This document shows positions 51,482 to 60,908 of a stretch of 64,000 nucleotides of DNA, one piece after another. Positions within the stretch are counted from its first letter, which is position 1. Every line of letters begins with the position of its first letter. The position numbers and the translations under genes were made by a program. The DNA comes from Devosia submarina (GTDB lineage: Bacteria > Pseudomonadota > Alphaproteobacteria > Rhizobiales > Devosiaceae), in the NCBI RefSeq assembly GCF_003056345.1, contig NZ_PYWB01000013.1, forward strand, positions 28,844 to 92,843, in the 5' to 3' direction. The notes under the pieces are model-generated. The model did not search any database, was not told the DNA's origin, and saw nothing but the letters and a program-made list of their open reading frames with translations.

Positions 51482-53749
51482 ATGGTGACGACCATCGGCG
51501 GCCCAAGAGTGCTGCTGCGGCAATTGCGCGAGACGATGGCGGAGCCTCTGGCGTCGCAGGAGCGGCTCGACAAGATCGTCAACCTGATTGCCGGCAATAT
51601 GCGGGCCGATGTCTGCTCCTTTTATGTGCTGCGTGACGATGGCGCGCTCGAGCTCTTTGCGTCCAAGGGTCTTGCCGCCGAATCGGTCCACATGACGACG
51701 CTGCGGCTGGGTGAGGGTTTGGTGGGCCTCATCGCCGCTGAAGCCGAGCCGCTGTCGCTCGAAGACGCCACCAGCCATCCCGGCTTTGCCTATCGCCCTG
51801 AAACGGGCGAAGAAAAATATAATGCTTTCCTGGGCGTGCCCGTCCTTCGCGCTGGGCAGATGCTGGGCGTTCTGGTGGTGCAGAATGCCGAGCGGCGCCA
51901 TTATGGCGAAGACGAAACCGAAGCCATGCTGACTACGGCCACAATTCTGGCTGAGATGATCGCGACCTCGGATTTCGACAATCTGATCAAGCCGGGGTCC
52001 GATATTGATCTCAGGCGACCTCGCATGTTTACCGGCGTCAGCTTTACCGAAGGGATAGCGCTTGGCACGGTGGTGCTCCATGACCCGCGCGTGGTGGTTA
52101 CCAATTTCATCGCTGAGGATACCGAGGCCGAAAAGGTCAGGCTCGAGAACGCGCTCGAGAAAATGCGCGTTTCTATTGATGCCATGCTCGACCATGGCGA
52201 TATGGCGGGCGGCAGCGATCATCGTGAAATCCTTGAAACCTATCGCATGTTCGCTAATGACCGCGGCTGGGTACACAGGCTGACCGAAGCCATCGACAAT
52301 GGCCTTTCGGCAGAAGCGGCCGTGGAGCGGGTGCAGAACGATACCCGCGCCCGCATGCTGCGCCAGACCGACCCCTACATCCGCGACAGGTTGCATGATC
52401 TTGATGATCTCGCCAATCGCCTCCTGCGGGTCCTGACCGGTGACGGCCATGCCCTTTCCCGCAAGGAATTGCCGGACAATGCGATCCTTGTCGCCCGCAA
52501 CATGGGACCAGCCGAACTTCTGGAATACGACCGCACCAAGCTGCGCGGGGTCGTGCTGGAAGAGGGCGGCGCTACGGCCCATGTTGCTATTGTCGCGCGC
52601 TCGCTTGGCATGGTGGCCGTGGGCCAGGCGCAATCCATTGTCTCCATGTGCGAAACGGGCGACGACATTATCCTTGATGGCACGGCGGGCGTTGTTCACC
52701 TCCGCCCCACGCCCGATATCGAGCAGGCCTATGTCGACAAGGTCCGGGTCACCGCGCGCCGCCGGGCTCATTATGCCGCGCTCAAAGACAAGCCCAGCAT
52801 CACCAAGGATGGCGTGCATATCACGCTGCTTCACAATTCGGGGCTCGTGGCAGACCTGCCCATGCTGGACGATACTGGCGCTGCCGGCGTTGGCCTTTTC
52901 CGCACCGAGCTGCAGTTCATGATCGCGAGCAAGCTGCCGCGTCTTCAGGAGCAGCAGGAGCTTTATGCGGAGGCCATGGCCATCGCTGGGGAGCGTCCGG
53001 TCGTGTTCCGCCTTCTTGATATCGGGGGCGACAAGGTTCTGCCCTATCAGCGCTCCATGACCGAGGAAAACCCCGCCATGGGGTTCCGCTCCATTCGGCT
53101 TGGGTTGGAGCGGCCGGGCCTCCTGCGCACCCAGATTCGCGCCTTGCTCCTGGCCGCCAATGGCCGCCCGCTCAAGATCCTCGTGCCCATGGTCACGGAG
53201 ACCTTTGAGTTCCTCCAGGCGCGCATGGTCGTGCAAAAGGAAGTTGAACGCTTGCGCCGGGCCGGCAAGCCCATCCCTTCGCGGCTGGACCTCGGGGTCA
53301 TGGTAGAAGTCCCATCCCTCCTGTTCGAGCTTGATCAGCTTCTGCCCGAGGCCGATTTCGTTTCGATCGGCTCCAATGATCTGGTGCAGTTTTTGACCGC
53401 ATCGGATCGCTCCAATCCGCGCGTGGCGAAAAACTACGACCCGATCGGCATGCCCCGATTGCGCGCCATCCGCCTCATCGTGGATGCGGCTCGCCGTTAC
53501 AATATTCCCATCACCATGTGTGGCGAACTGGCGGGCAAGCCGCTCGAGGCGCTTGCCCTCATGGCCATCGGCATGACGCGCCTCTCCATGGGACCCGCCT
53601 CCATCGGCCCGATCAAAGAGCTGGTGCTCAATGTCGATCTGAAACCCATCCAGCTTGCCATAGGCGCCGCCCTCAGCGATGGCTCCGACGGCGTCAGCAT
53701 TCGCGAGCTGCTTCAGGAATGGGTGGAGCGGCAGAACCTGCCGGTTTGA
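51482..53749 (+). CDS. ptsP: Phosphoenolpyruvate-protein phosphotransferase PtsP (EI-Ntr)
   Basis: 755 residues. A GAF domain (about 15-150) senses a small ligand. It is followed by the enzyme I domains: the HPr-binding and phospho-His line EEGGATAHVAIVARSLG (His about 367), VGLFRTELQFM, RLLDIGGDKVLPY, and SIGSNDLVQFLTASDR with the catalytic Cys in TMCGELAGKP. It phosphorylates NPr with phosphoenolpyruvate and starts the nitrogen PTS, which controls potassium, nitrogen and stress functions rather than sugar uptake. A GC-rich hairpin overlaps the region before the ATG. Confidence 0.95.
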   Translation: MVTTIGGPRVLLRQLRETMAEPLASQERLDKIVNLIAGNMRADVCSFYVLRDDGALELFASKGLAAESVHMTTLRLGEGLVGLIAAEAEPLSLEDATSHPGFAYRPETGEEKYNAFLGVPVLRAGQMLGVLVVQNAERRHYGEDETEAMLTTATILAEMIATSDFDNLIKPGSDIDLRRPRMFTGVSFTEGIALGTVVLHDPRVVVTNFIAEDTEAEKVRLENALEKMRVSIDAMLDHGDMAGGSDHREILETYRMFANDRGWVHRLTEAIDNGLSAEAAVERVQNDTRARMLRQTDPYIRDRLHDLDDLANRLLRVLTGDGHALSRKELPDNAILVARNMGPAELLEYDRTKLRGVVLEEGGATAHVAIVARSLGMVAVGQAQSIVSMCETGDDIILDGTAGVVHLRPTPDIEQAYVDKVRVTARRRAHYAALKDKPSITKDGVHITLLHNSGLVADLPMLDDTGAAGVGLFRTELQFMIASKLPRLQEQQELYAEAMAIAGERPVVFRLLDIGGDKVLPYQRSMTEENPAMGFRSIRLGLERPGLLRTQIRALLLAANGRPLKILVPMVTETFEFLQARMVVQKEVERLRRAGKPIPSRLDLGVMVEVPSLLFELDQLLPEADFVSIGSNDLVQFLTASDRSNPRVAKNYDPIGMPRLRAIRLIVDAARRYNIPITMCGELAGKPLEALALMAIGMTRLSMGPASIGPIKELVLNVDLKPIQLAIGAALSDGSDGVSIRELLQEWVERQNLPV

Positions 53750-53767
53750 GCACGCTGTTCCGCCTCC

Positions 53768-53884
53768 ACGGCGCGGTACCTCCCCCTCGACGGGGGAGGC
53801 TAGGAGGGGGTGCTGAAAGCCACGATCTTCATGGGGGCCATGCCTGCCCCCCACCCTTGATCCCTCCCCGCAAGGGGGAGGGTC
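53768..53884. repeat. Dispersed intergenic repeat, family E, copy 4
   Basis: GGTACCTCCCCCTCGACGGG with AGGCTAGGAGGGGGTGCT at the left, and CCCCCCACCCTTGATCCCTC with CCCGCAAGGGGGAGGG at the right, fully inverted halves. The best copy of this family. Confidence 0.85.
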
Positions 53885-53971
53885 TCGACTGAAGCATTGA
53901 AGGCCAACTCTTGCGATTGAGCGACGTTGTCCCTAAAGCCTGCCCGTCCCGACTCGAAAGACGCAACGCTC

Positions 53972-55048
53972 ATGCCCACTCTGCCCCAAGACAAGCTCGA
54001 CGCGCTCGAAACCCGTTTCCAATACGTGGAAGCTGCCCTCTCGGGCGGTGCGGGACCGGACGAGTTCGTCAAGTTTTCCAAGGAACATGCAGAGCTTGCC
54101 CCGATTGTGGGAGAAATCCGCGCCTATAACAAGGCGCTCAAGGACCGAGCCGAGGCCGAGGCGCTGCTGAAAAGCGGCGACAAGGAAATGGCCGAGATGG
54201 CCGAAGCGGAAATCGAAGAGCTCGACGAGAAAATCGAAAAGCTGTTCCAATCGGTTCGCATCCTCCTCCTGCCCAAGGACGAGGCGGACGAGAAGTCCAT
54301 CATACTTGAAATCCGTGGCGGCACGGGCGGCGATGAAGCGGCGCTTTTTGCTGGCGATCTGTTCCGCATGTATGAGCGCTATGCCGCAAACCATGGCTGG
54401 AAAGTCACCGTGATGGAAGAAAGCCCCGGTGAAATGGGGGGCTTCAAGGAAATCATCGCCAATGTTTCGGGCAAGGGCGTCTATGCCCGCATGAAGTTTG
54501 AATCGGGCGTGCATCGCGTGCAGCGTGTGCCGGCCACCGAAGGCTCGGGGCGCATCCATACCTCGGCTGCCACCGTCGCCGTGCTTCCCGAAGTGGAAGA
54601 CATCGATATCGAAATCCGCAACGAGGATATCCGCATCGACACCATGCGCGCCTCGGGGGCTGGCGGGCAACACGTCAACACCACCGACTCGGCGGTGCGC
54701 ATCACCCACATCCCATCTGGTCTTGTCGTGACCTCCGCCATGAAATCGCAGCACCAGAACCGCGCCCAGGCCATGCTGGTGCTGCGTTCACGACTTTATG
54801 AAATGCAGCGCGAGGAGCGTGACAGCGCCCGTTCGGCCGAGCGCAAGGGGCAGGTGGGTTCGGGCGATCGCTCCGAGCGCATCCGCACCTATAATTTTCC
54901 CCAAGGCCGTGTCACCGACCATCGCATCAATCTCACGCTCTACAAGCTCGACAAGGTCATCACCGGCGAAGCGCTGGACGAGCTGATCGAGGCGCTGATC
55001 ACCGAATCGCAGGCCGAGCAGCTTGCCGCCATGGAAACCGCCAACTGA
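53972..55048 (+). CDS. prfA: Peptide chain release factor 1
   Basis: 358 residues from the ATG at 53972. It reads UAA and UAG and releases the finished chain. The stop-codon-reading line is [23 protein letters not shown], with the PAT anticodon-like tripeptide. The catalytic GGQ is in [23 protein letters not shown] (about 231-233). The Gln of GGQ is methylated by PrmC, encoded directly downstream, so the pair is a natural operon. Confidence 0.96.
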   Translation: MPTLPQDKLDALETRFQYVEAALSGGAGPDEFVKFSKEHAELAPIVGEIRAYNKALKDRAEAEALLKSGDKEMAEMAEAEIEELDEKIEKLFQSVRILLLPKDEADEKSIILEIRGGTGGDEAALFAGDLFRMYERYAANHGWKVTVMEESPGEMGGFKEIIANVSGKGVYARMKFESGVHRVQRVPATEGSGRIHTSAATVAVLPEVEDIDIEIRNEDIRIDTMRASGAGGQHVNTTDSAVRITHIPSGLVVTSAMKSQHQNRAQAMLVLRSRLYEMQREERDSARSAERKGQVGSGDRSERIRTYNFPQGRVTDHRINLTLYKLDKVITGEALDELIEALITESQAEQLAAMETAN

Positions 55049-55065
55049 GCCAGACCCTGGGGAGC

Positions 55066-55911
55066 TTGTGGCGGCAATGGCGGGACGAGCTGACCCGCAG
55101 CGGTTCGCCTACGCCAGCGCTCGACGCCAAGCTCCTCACCGGCCATGCACTGGGATTGTCACCGCTGGAGATGGCGATCCGGGAGCAAGAGCCGGTCTCG
55201 GACACCGCTTCCGAGAAAGCCGCTGCCCTCATGCACCGCCGCCTTCTGGGCGAATCCGTTGCACGCATCATCGGCGAACGCGAGTTCTATGGTCTGCCCT
55301 TCCGCCTCAACGCCGCAACGCTGGAGCCGCGTCCAGAGACGGAATTGCTGGTTGATCTAGCGATCGCAGCCCTTCCACAAGGCGGTCGGTTACTTGACCT
55401 GGGGACCGGCACCGGCTGCATCCCCATCGCCATTCTCGCCAATCGCCCGGACGCAAGCGCGGTGGCCATCGATCTAAGCGCCCAGGCGCTTGAAGCCGCA
55501 GGGGAGAATGCACAGCGCAACACTGTCGCCGATCGAGTGAGCCTTCTCCAAGGCAGCTGGTTCGAGCCCCTTCGCCTCAACAGCCCTCATGATGCAAACC
55601 CCACATTCAACCTCATCGTCTCCAACCCGCCCTATATCACCTCCGCCGTCGTGGAAACGCTTGCTCCGGAGGTGAAAAACTTCGACCCGCGTCTTGCGCT
55701 CGATGGTGGTCCCGATGGCCTTGCGCCCTATCGCGTCATTGCCGCCAACGCTGCCCACCACCTCGTTCCTGGCGGCGAAATTCTTCTTGAGATCGGCTAT
55801 GACCAGGGCGAGGCTGTCCCCACTCTCCTGATGCAGGCGGGGTTTTCGGGCGCTGTCATCCACAAAGATCTTAACGGTCTTGATCGGGTCGTCCAGGCGC
55901 ACCACCTCTAG
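55066..55911 (+). CDS. prmC: Release factor glutamine methyltransferase
   Basis: 281 residues. A TTG at 55066 is the best available start, though its spacing from GGAG is short, so the exact start is uncertain. It methylates the Gln of the release factor GGQ motif. SAM loop: LLDLGTGTGCIPIAIL (about 107-122). The NPPY motif of Gln methyltransferases, SNPPYIT, is at about 187. RPETELLVDLA and YRVIAANAAHHLVPGGEILLEIGYDQGEAV are further family lines. It follows prfA by 18 bases. Confidence 0.93.
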   Translation: MWRQWRDELTRSGSPTPALDAKLLTGHALGLSPLEMAIREQEPVSDTASEKAAALMHRRLLGESVARIIGEREFYGLPFRLNAATLEPRPETELLVDLAIAALPQGGRLLDLGTGTGCIPIAILANRPDASAVAIDLSAQALEAAGENAQRNTVADRVSLLQGSWFEPLRLNSPHDANPTFNLIVSNPPYITSAVVETLAPEVKNFDPRLALDGGPDGLAPYRVIAANAAHHLVPGGEILLEIGYDQGEAVPTLLMQAGFSGAVIHKDLNGLDRVVQAHHL

Positions 55912-56245
55912 AAAACCAGCGCGTCACCAAGCGCTTTGCAATTAATGCTGGCAAAGCCGACGCAAACCAGCTAGTTTGCCCTTGCTGTCAACGGCGCATC
56001 ATGGGCGCCACGGCGACAATGCCACCCGAAACCTTCCACTAGCTGCCAATGGGCGGCGCGGTTCCAGCCAAGGCTGGAATGACGCAGGACAGGTCCGGAG
56101 CGCCGTCAGACGGTTCGGTCTTCATGAAGCCATTTAGAACCCACGAACGAAGATGTGTGTCTTCGCCGGGAGTGGCCCGACCAGGCAGGTGCCGGTCCGC
56201 CAGCAGTGTGACGCTTATTTTTCTAGAGTTAGATAAAGCGACCAG
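55912..56245. other. Gap before the DUF4167 gene, with a short hairpin
   Basis: 334 bases. No gene is supported. TTCCAGCC-AA-GGCTGGAA at 56062-56079 is a perfect inverted repeat followed by TGACGC, similar in style to the dispersed repeats but single in this window. The right end is AT-rich and probably holds the promoter. Confidence 0.45.
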
Positions 56246-57070
56246 ATGAGACCCAATAACCAGAACAACAAGAACCGCCAGCGGGGCCGGAACGGTGGCC
56301 GCAAGCACGTCAATCCGCTATCGCGCAATTTCGAAAGCAATGGCCCGGATGTGAAGGTGCGCGGCAACGCCGCCCATGTTGCGGAAAAATATTTGCAGCT
56401 GGCGCGCGATGCCCAGTCGAGCGGCGATTCGGTGATGGCGGAGAATTATCTCCAGCATGCCGAACATTATTTCCGCATCGTCTCGAGCGCCCAGCAGGCG
56501 CAGGCCGGCATCCGGCCCGAGGGCCAGCAGGACGATGATTTCGACGATGATATGCCCGAGATGAACTCGCGCTTCTCCTCGCCCCAGCCCCAGCCACAGC
56601 AGCAATATGTTGCGCCTGAAGGCGAAGAGCAGGGCGAAGGCGACGGGCAGCAGGGCCGTCAGCAAGGCGAAGGTCGTCCGCAGCGCGATGGCGAAAATGG
56701 CGAGCGCCAGCCGCGTGAACGGGGCGAACGCCGCCCCCGCCGCGAGCGGTTCCGCCCCGAAGGCGAAGTTCAGCAAGCGCGCCCCTTTGTTCCCGATCAG
56801 CCGGCACAGCCCGCCCCTGCTGCCGAGGCGGCCCCGGCTAATGCTCCTGCAGCTGCTGAAGCTCCCGCGGCCGAACCTGCCGCGCAACCCGCGCCAGAAC
56901 AGCCGGTGGAAGCTGCCGCTGAAGGCGAAGCCCGCAAGCCCCGCGAACGCCGCCCTCGCCGCCGCCGTCCGGCCGCTGGTGAGGCCGGTGCTGAAGGCGC
57001 CGAAAGCGAAGGCGATGTCGGCGGCTTGCCGGCTTTCCTCACCGCCGGCACTTCAAACGCCGCCGAATAA
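56246..57070 (+). CDS. DUF4167-domain protein
   Basis: 274 residues. The N-terminus MRPNNQNNKNRQRGRNGGRKHVNPLSRNFESNGPDVKVRGNAAHVAEKYLQLARDAQSSGDSVMAENYLQHAEHYFRIV is the DUF4167 domain, a hallmark of alphaproteobacteria. The rest is disordered and rich in Gln, Arg, Glu, Pro and Ala, with a final basic cluster (RKPRERRPRRRRPA). The basic, low-complexity build suggests RNA binding, but function is unknown. Position between prmC and clpB is conserved. Confidence 0.92.
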   Translation: MRPNNQNNKNRQRGRNGGRKHVNPLSRNFESNGPDVKVRGNAAHVAEKYLQLARDAQSSGDSVMAENYLQHAEHYFRIVSSAQQAQAGIRPEGQQDDDFDDDMPEMNSRFSSPQPQPQQQYVAPEGEEQGEGDGQQGRQQGEGRPQRDGENGERQPRERGERRPRRERFRPEGEVQQARPFVPDQPAQPAPAAEAAPANAPAAAEAPAAEPAAQPAPEQPVEAAAEGEARKPRERRPRRRRPAAGEAGAEGAESEGDVGGLPAFLTAGTSNAAE

Positions 57071-57073
57071 ATG

Positions 57074-57103
57074 AAAATGCCGGGCCAGCGCCCGGCATTT
57101 TTG
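57074..57103 (+). terminator. Rho-independent terminator
   Basis: AAAATGCCGGGC, CAGC, GCCCGGCATTTTTG, three bases after the DUF4167 stop codon. Confidence 0.92.
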
Positions 57104-57137
57104 TTTGGGGTAGCTGCCTGCATATCGCGCTCCCAAA

Positions 57138-57252
57138 GGCCTCATGGTGAGCTTGTCGAACCACAAGAGCCTGCCCCGGGCCTGGCCCGTAGCCAAGCGA
57201 GTGGAGGCCCTATGTGCCACGCCCCTATGGTTCGACAAGCTCACCATGAGGT
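57138..57252. repeat. Family A repeat, full palindromic copy
   Basis: CCTCATGGTGAGCTTGTCGA at the left and GTTCGACAAGCTCACCATGA at the right, inverted across about 75 bases. Confidence 0.85.
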
Positions 57253-57287
57253 CTACTGAGCGAACCCAACCTGCCACCCACTCACCC

Positions 57288-57379
57288 ATCGTCACCCTCG
57301 GGCTTGACCCGAAGGCCCTACACTTAACGATCGCTCCGCAAGTGCAGTCTCCTCGGGCGAGGCCCGAGGATGACGACCG
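57288..57379. repeat. Dispersed intergenic repeat, family D, copy 4
   Basis: ATCGTCACCCTCGGGCTTGA at the left, GCAAGTGCAGTCTCCTCGGG within, and GAGGATGACGACC at the right. Confidence 0.83.
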
Positions 57380-57407
57380 GGGAAGTGCCACCATCCCACT
57401 TCACCCA

Positions 57408-57532
57408 CAATGTCACGCCGGGCTCGACACGGGGCCCATCTCGAGATCCCACCCGGCCGCAAGGTGGTTCAAACGATCCACTCGCGTCACACCATCTCAG
57501 GATGGATCCCGGGTCGAGCCCGGGATGACATT
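57408..57532. repeat. Dispersed intergenic repeat, family B, copy 3
   Basis: AATGTCACGCCGGGCTCGA at the left, CATCTCGAGATC inside, and CTCAGGATGGATCCCGGG, GAGCCCGGGATGACATT at the right. Confidence 0.83.
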
Positions 57533-57762
57533 AGGTTTGTGGCTACTCCACTGAACTAAGTTTCTCCCCCTTCTCCCCCCACCATCCGCCCTGCGCTAAT
57601 CTCCCCTCACTGCCTTCACTAACCAGCGGGTCGCGCGAACCGGCTTGTGAAGGGGCAGATGGGGCGGGGATGTCGCGATCCCCGTAGGACGGCGGAAGTG
57701 ATCGTGGGGGCTATTGACGCCCTTCGTCCAGAGTCTCGCCGGGATCAGCCTAAAATCCCATC

Positions 57763-57824
57763 TGATGTGGCGAGGCTTTGTCTCACTACACTATCTACCT
57801 CCGAGGCAGGGCCTCGCCACATCA
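57763..57824. repeat. Long hairpin in the clpB upstream region
   Basis: TGATGTGGCGAGGC and GCCTCGCCACATCA are perfect 14-base inverted arms separated by 34 bases. No T-run. It lies about 225 bases upstream of clpB and could be a further repeat family, a small RNA or a regulatory structure. Confidence 0.6.
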
Positions 57825-57928
57825 ACGCTGTCATCACCGCACAAGGGGCGGCGCTTTGGCACGGCTAATCTCCAAAACAAATCCGCGCAATTTCCCTTTC
57901 CCCCAACCATTGTCGCGCCCGCAACCCT

Positions 57929-57938
57929 CCCCATATAT
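57929..57938 (+). promoter_or_regulatory. Possible sigma-32-type -10 element of clpB
   Basis: CCCCATATAT matches the -10 form of heat-shock promoters (CCCCAT). The -35 partner (CATTGT region) is weak, so the call rests on the -10 and on clpB being a heat-shock gene in other bacteria. Confidence 0.35.
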
Positions 57939-58047
57939 CTTTTCAAGATGAGGTCGCGCCGCCTGGCGGGCGTTCCATCAAACGACGCTTCCGCCGCCTG
58001 GCCGGTGCCTCCAAGGGCCGCCATGCGGGCGAGACAAGGAGAGTTGC

Positions 58048-60663
58048 ATGAATATCGAAAAGTATACCGAGCGGGCGCGCGGCTTTATCCAAAGCGCGCA
58101 GACCACGGCCCTAGGCAAGGGGCACCAGCAGTTCGCGCCCATCCACCTGCTCAAGGTCCTGCTGGACGATGACCAGGGCATGGCCAATGGGCTGATCAGC
58201 CACGCCGGTGGCGATCCCAAGGGCGCCCGCGCTGCCGTTGAGGCGGCCCTGGCCAAGATTCCATCTGTTTCGGGCGATGGCTCGCAGCTTTACCTTAGCC
58301 GCGAATTGGCCCGCGTCTTCGACACGGCCGAGAGCGCAGCGCAAAAGGCCGGCGATTCGTTCGTCACGGTTGAGCGCCTTCTGCTTGCCCTGGTGGTCGA
58401 AAAGGACAACGACGCCGGCAAGATCCTTCATTCTGCCGGCGTGACGCCACAGGGTCTGAACACAGCGATCGAAGCCATCCGCAAGGGGCGTACGGCCGAC
58501 TCCGCTTCGGCCGAAAACAGCTATGATGCGCTCAAGAAATATGCCCGTGACCTCACGGCAGATGTGCGCGAAGGCAAGCTCGACCCGGTGATCGGCCGAG
58601 ACGAGGAAATCCGGCGCACCATTCAGGTCCTGTCCCGCCGCACCAAGAACAACCCAGTTCTGATCGGTGAGCCCGGCGTGGGCAAGACCGCGATTGCCGA
58701 AGGCCTGGCCATCCGTATCGTCAATGGCGATGTGCCTGAATCGCTCAAGAACAAGTCGCTCCTGTCGCTCGACATGGGCGCGCTGATCGCTGGCGCGAAA
58801 TATCGCGGCGAGTTCGAGGAGCGCCTCAAGGCAGTCCTGAGCGAAGTCACCTCCGCCGAAGGGCAGATCATCCTCTTCATCGACGAAATGCATACGCTGG
58901 TTGGCGCGGGCAAGTCGGATGGTGCGATGGATGCATCGAACCTGCTTAAGCCTGCTCTGGCCCGTGGCGAACTGCACTGCGTTGGCGCAACGACGCTGGA
59001 TGAATATCGCAAGCATGTGGAAAAGGATCCCGCGCTTGCCCGTCGTTTCCAGCCTGTGTTCGTTGACGAGCCGACCGTGGAAGATACGATCTCCATCCTG
59101 CGCGGGCTTAAGGAAAAGTACGAGCTCCATCACGGCATCCGCATTTCGGACTCGGCCCTGGTGAGCGCGGCGACCTTGTCCAACCGCTACATCACTGACC
59201 GCTTCCTGCCTGACAAGGCTATCGACCTGATGGACGAGGCAGCCGCGCGCCTGCGCATGGCCGTCGACAGCAAGCCCGAGGCCCTGGACGAGCTCGATCG
59301 GCGCATTATGCAGCTCAAGATCGAGCGGGAAGCCCTGCGCAAGGAAGAGGACGAAGGCTCGCGCATCCGGCTCGAACGGCTTGAAAGCGAGTTGGCTGGG
59401 CTTGAAGAGCAGGCCCAGGGCATGTCGGCCAAATGGCTGGCTGAAAAGGAACGCCTCCAGGGTTCGCAAAAGCTCAAGGAAGAGCTCGATGCCGCCCGTA
59501 GCCAGCTCGAGATCGCGCAGCGTCAGGGTGATCTGGCCAAGGCGGGCGAGCTTGCCTATGGCGTCATCCCCGAGCTGCAAAAGCGCATCAAGGCCGCCGA
59601 TGATGCCAAGGGCGACGGCACGACCGAAGCCCTGATGGCGGCGGAAGTGGTGACCTCGAGCGACATCGCCCAAGTGGTGTCCCGCTGGACCGGCATTCCG
59701 GTCGACCGGATGCTGGAAGGCGAACGCGAAAAGCTGCTTCACATGGAAAGCTCGCTTGGTGCGCGCGTGATCGGGCAGGGCGAAGCCGTTGCGGCCGTGG
59801 CCAAGGCAGTCCGCCGCTCCCGCGCGGGCCTGCAGGACCCGAACCGGCCGATCGGCTCGTTCATGTTCCTGGGACCAACGGGCGTCGGCAAGACCGAGCT
59901 CACCAAGTCGCTTGCCCAGTTCCTGTTCGATGACGAGACCGCCATGGTGCGGCTCGACATGAGCGAGTTCATGGAAAAGCACTCCGTGGCCCGCCTGATC
60001 GGTGCCCCTCCGGGCTATGTCGGCTATGACGAGGGTGGCGTGCTCACCGAAGCCGTGCGGCGCCGCCCATATCAGGTCGTCCTGTTCGACGAGATCGAAA
60101 AGGCGCATCCGGACGTGTTCAACGTCCTGTTGCAAGTGCTCGACGATGGCCGCTTGACGGACGGGCAGGGGCGTACGGTTGATTTCCGCAACACGGTGAT
60201 CATCATGACCTCCAATATTGGCTCGGCGCATATTCAGGAATTGAAGGACGGCGATCCGATCGAGCTGGCGCGCGGCAAGGTTATGGACGAGGTGAAGGTT
60301 CACTTCCGCCCCGAGTTCCTGAACCGCATCGATGAGATCCTGCTGTTCCACCGGCTTGGCCGTGAACACATGGGGCCGATCGTCGATATCCAGTTCGGTC
60401 GGCTACAGAGCCTGCTCAAGGACCGCGACATCACCCTGGAACTCACCCCACGTGCCCGCGATTGGCTGGGTCACGAGGGTTATGATCCCGCCTATGGCGC
60501 CCGCCCGCTCAAGCGCGTCATCCAGCGCTCCGTGCAGGATGGCCTTGCCGAGGAGATCCTGGGTGGTCGCGTCACCGATGGCTCCAGCGTGGTGGTCGAT
60601 GCCAATGAAGACGGCATTATCCTTCTGCCGGGCGAAGCCCTACCGGCTGACGCAGCTGCTTAA
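58048..60663 (+). CDS. clpB: ATP-dependent chaperone ClpB
   Basis: 871 residues, start ATG at 58048 behind AGGAGAG. It pulls proteins out of aggregates together with DnaK. The Clp-N domain covers about 1-145. The first AAA+ has Walker A GEPGVGKT (about 206-213) and [11 protein letters not shown]; the second has [13 protein letters not shown] (about 608-620). Between them a long coiled-coil M domain (about 400-520: [33 protein letters not shown]) identifies ClpB. It is monocistronic with its own terminator. Confidence 0.97.
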   Translation: MNIEKYTERARGFIQSAQTTALGKGHQQFAPIHLLKVLLDDDQGMANGLISHAGGDPKGARAAVEAALAKIPSVSGDGSQLYLSRELARVFDTAESAAQKAGDSFVTVERLLLALVVEKDNDAGKILHSAGVTPQGLNTAIEAIRKGRTADSASAENSYDALKKYARDLTADVREGKLDPVIGRDEEIRRTIQVLSRRTKNNPVLIGEPGVGKTAIAEGLAIRIVNGDVPESLKNKSLLSLDMGALIAGAKYRGEFEERLKAVLSEVTSAEGQIILFIDEMHTLVGAGKSDGAMDASNLLKPALARGELHCVGATTLDEYRKHVEKDPALARRFQPVFVDEPTVEDTISILRGLKEKYELHHGIRISDSALVSAATLSNRYITDRFLPDKAIDLMDEAAARLRMAVDSKPEALDELDRRIMQLKIEREALRKEEDEGSRIRLERLESELAGLEEQAQGMSAKWLAEKERLQGSQKLKEELDAARSQLEIAQRQGDLAKAGELAYGVIPELQKRIKAADDAKGDGTTEALMAAEVVTSSDIAQVVSRWTGIPVDRMLEGEREKLLHMESSLGARVIGQGEAVAAVAKAVRRSRAGLQDPNRPIGSFMFLGPTGVGKTELTKSLAQFLFDDETAMVRLDMSEFMEKHSVARLIGAPPGYVGYDEGGVLTEAVRRRPYQVVLFDEIEKAHPDVFNVLLQVLDDGRLTDGQGRTVDFRNTVIIMTSNIGSAHIQELKDGDPIELARGKVMDEVKVHFRPEFLNRIDEILLFHRLGREHMGPIVDIQFGRLQSLLKDRDITLELTPRARDWLGHEGYDPAYGARPLKRVIQRSVQDGLAEEILGGRVTDGSSVVVDANEDGIILLPGEALPADAAA

Positions 60664-60670
60664 AAAGAAG

Positions 60671-60697
60671 AAGGCGCGGAGCGATCCGCGCCTTTAT
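60671..60697 (+). terminator. Rho-independent terminator of clpB
   Basis: AAGGCGCGGA, GCGA, TCCGCGCCTT, then TA; it lies eight bases after the clpB stop codon. Confidence 0.8.
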
Positions 60698-60750
60698 CTC
60701 CATGGTGGGTCCAGCCTATCAAAGCCCCCAACCCGATCTCCAATTTCCCA

Positions 60751-60843
60751 GAGACCTCATCCTGAGCCAGTCAAAGGGCGAGGCCAGTCGAGTGGAGGCT
60801 GGCGACCCACCTTCGTGGTTTGACAAGCTCACCATGAGGTCTA
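60751..60843. repeat. Family A repeat, full palindromic copy (variant)
   Basis: GACCTCATCCTGAGCCAGTC at the left and GACAAGCTCACCATGAGGTC at the right. It has the CCTGAG variant in one half and TGGTGAG in the other, as if two subtypes had recombined. Confidence 0.8.
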
Positions 60844-60908
60844 TGGGACCTGTTGCACAACAAGCCTACTTCCTGTATCTTGGAACAAAGCGCGAACGGG
60901 AGGGCGTG

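Larger units (their letters stand above)
57071..58047. other. Repeat-filled stretch before clpB
   Basis: 977 bases without a supported gene. Terminator at 57074-57103; repeats of families A (57138-57252), D (57288-57379) and B (57408-57532) in a row; then a hairpin at 57763-57824 and a possible heat-shock -10 element at 57929-57938. Confidence 0.6.

Noticed and set aside
51332..53854. An 840-codon open frame antisense to ptsP
   Set aside because: It mirrors a strongly conserved gene in high-G+C DNA, where antisense frames stay open by codon bias. Its protein is His/Gly/Arg-rich without domain motifs.
57647..57868. A 73-codon frame in the gap before clpB
   Set aside because: It runs through the 14-base inverted repeat, has no ribosome site and no recognisable product.
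58111..60369. A 752-codon open frame antisense to clpB
   Set aside because: Same reason: clpB is unmistakable on the other strand, and the antisense product shows no family features.
19690..60843. CRISPR array suggested by many recurring repeats
   Set aside because: The repeats are dispersed singly over tens of kilobases, are palindromic and lie between unrelated genes. There is no regular spacer pattern and no cas gene.
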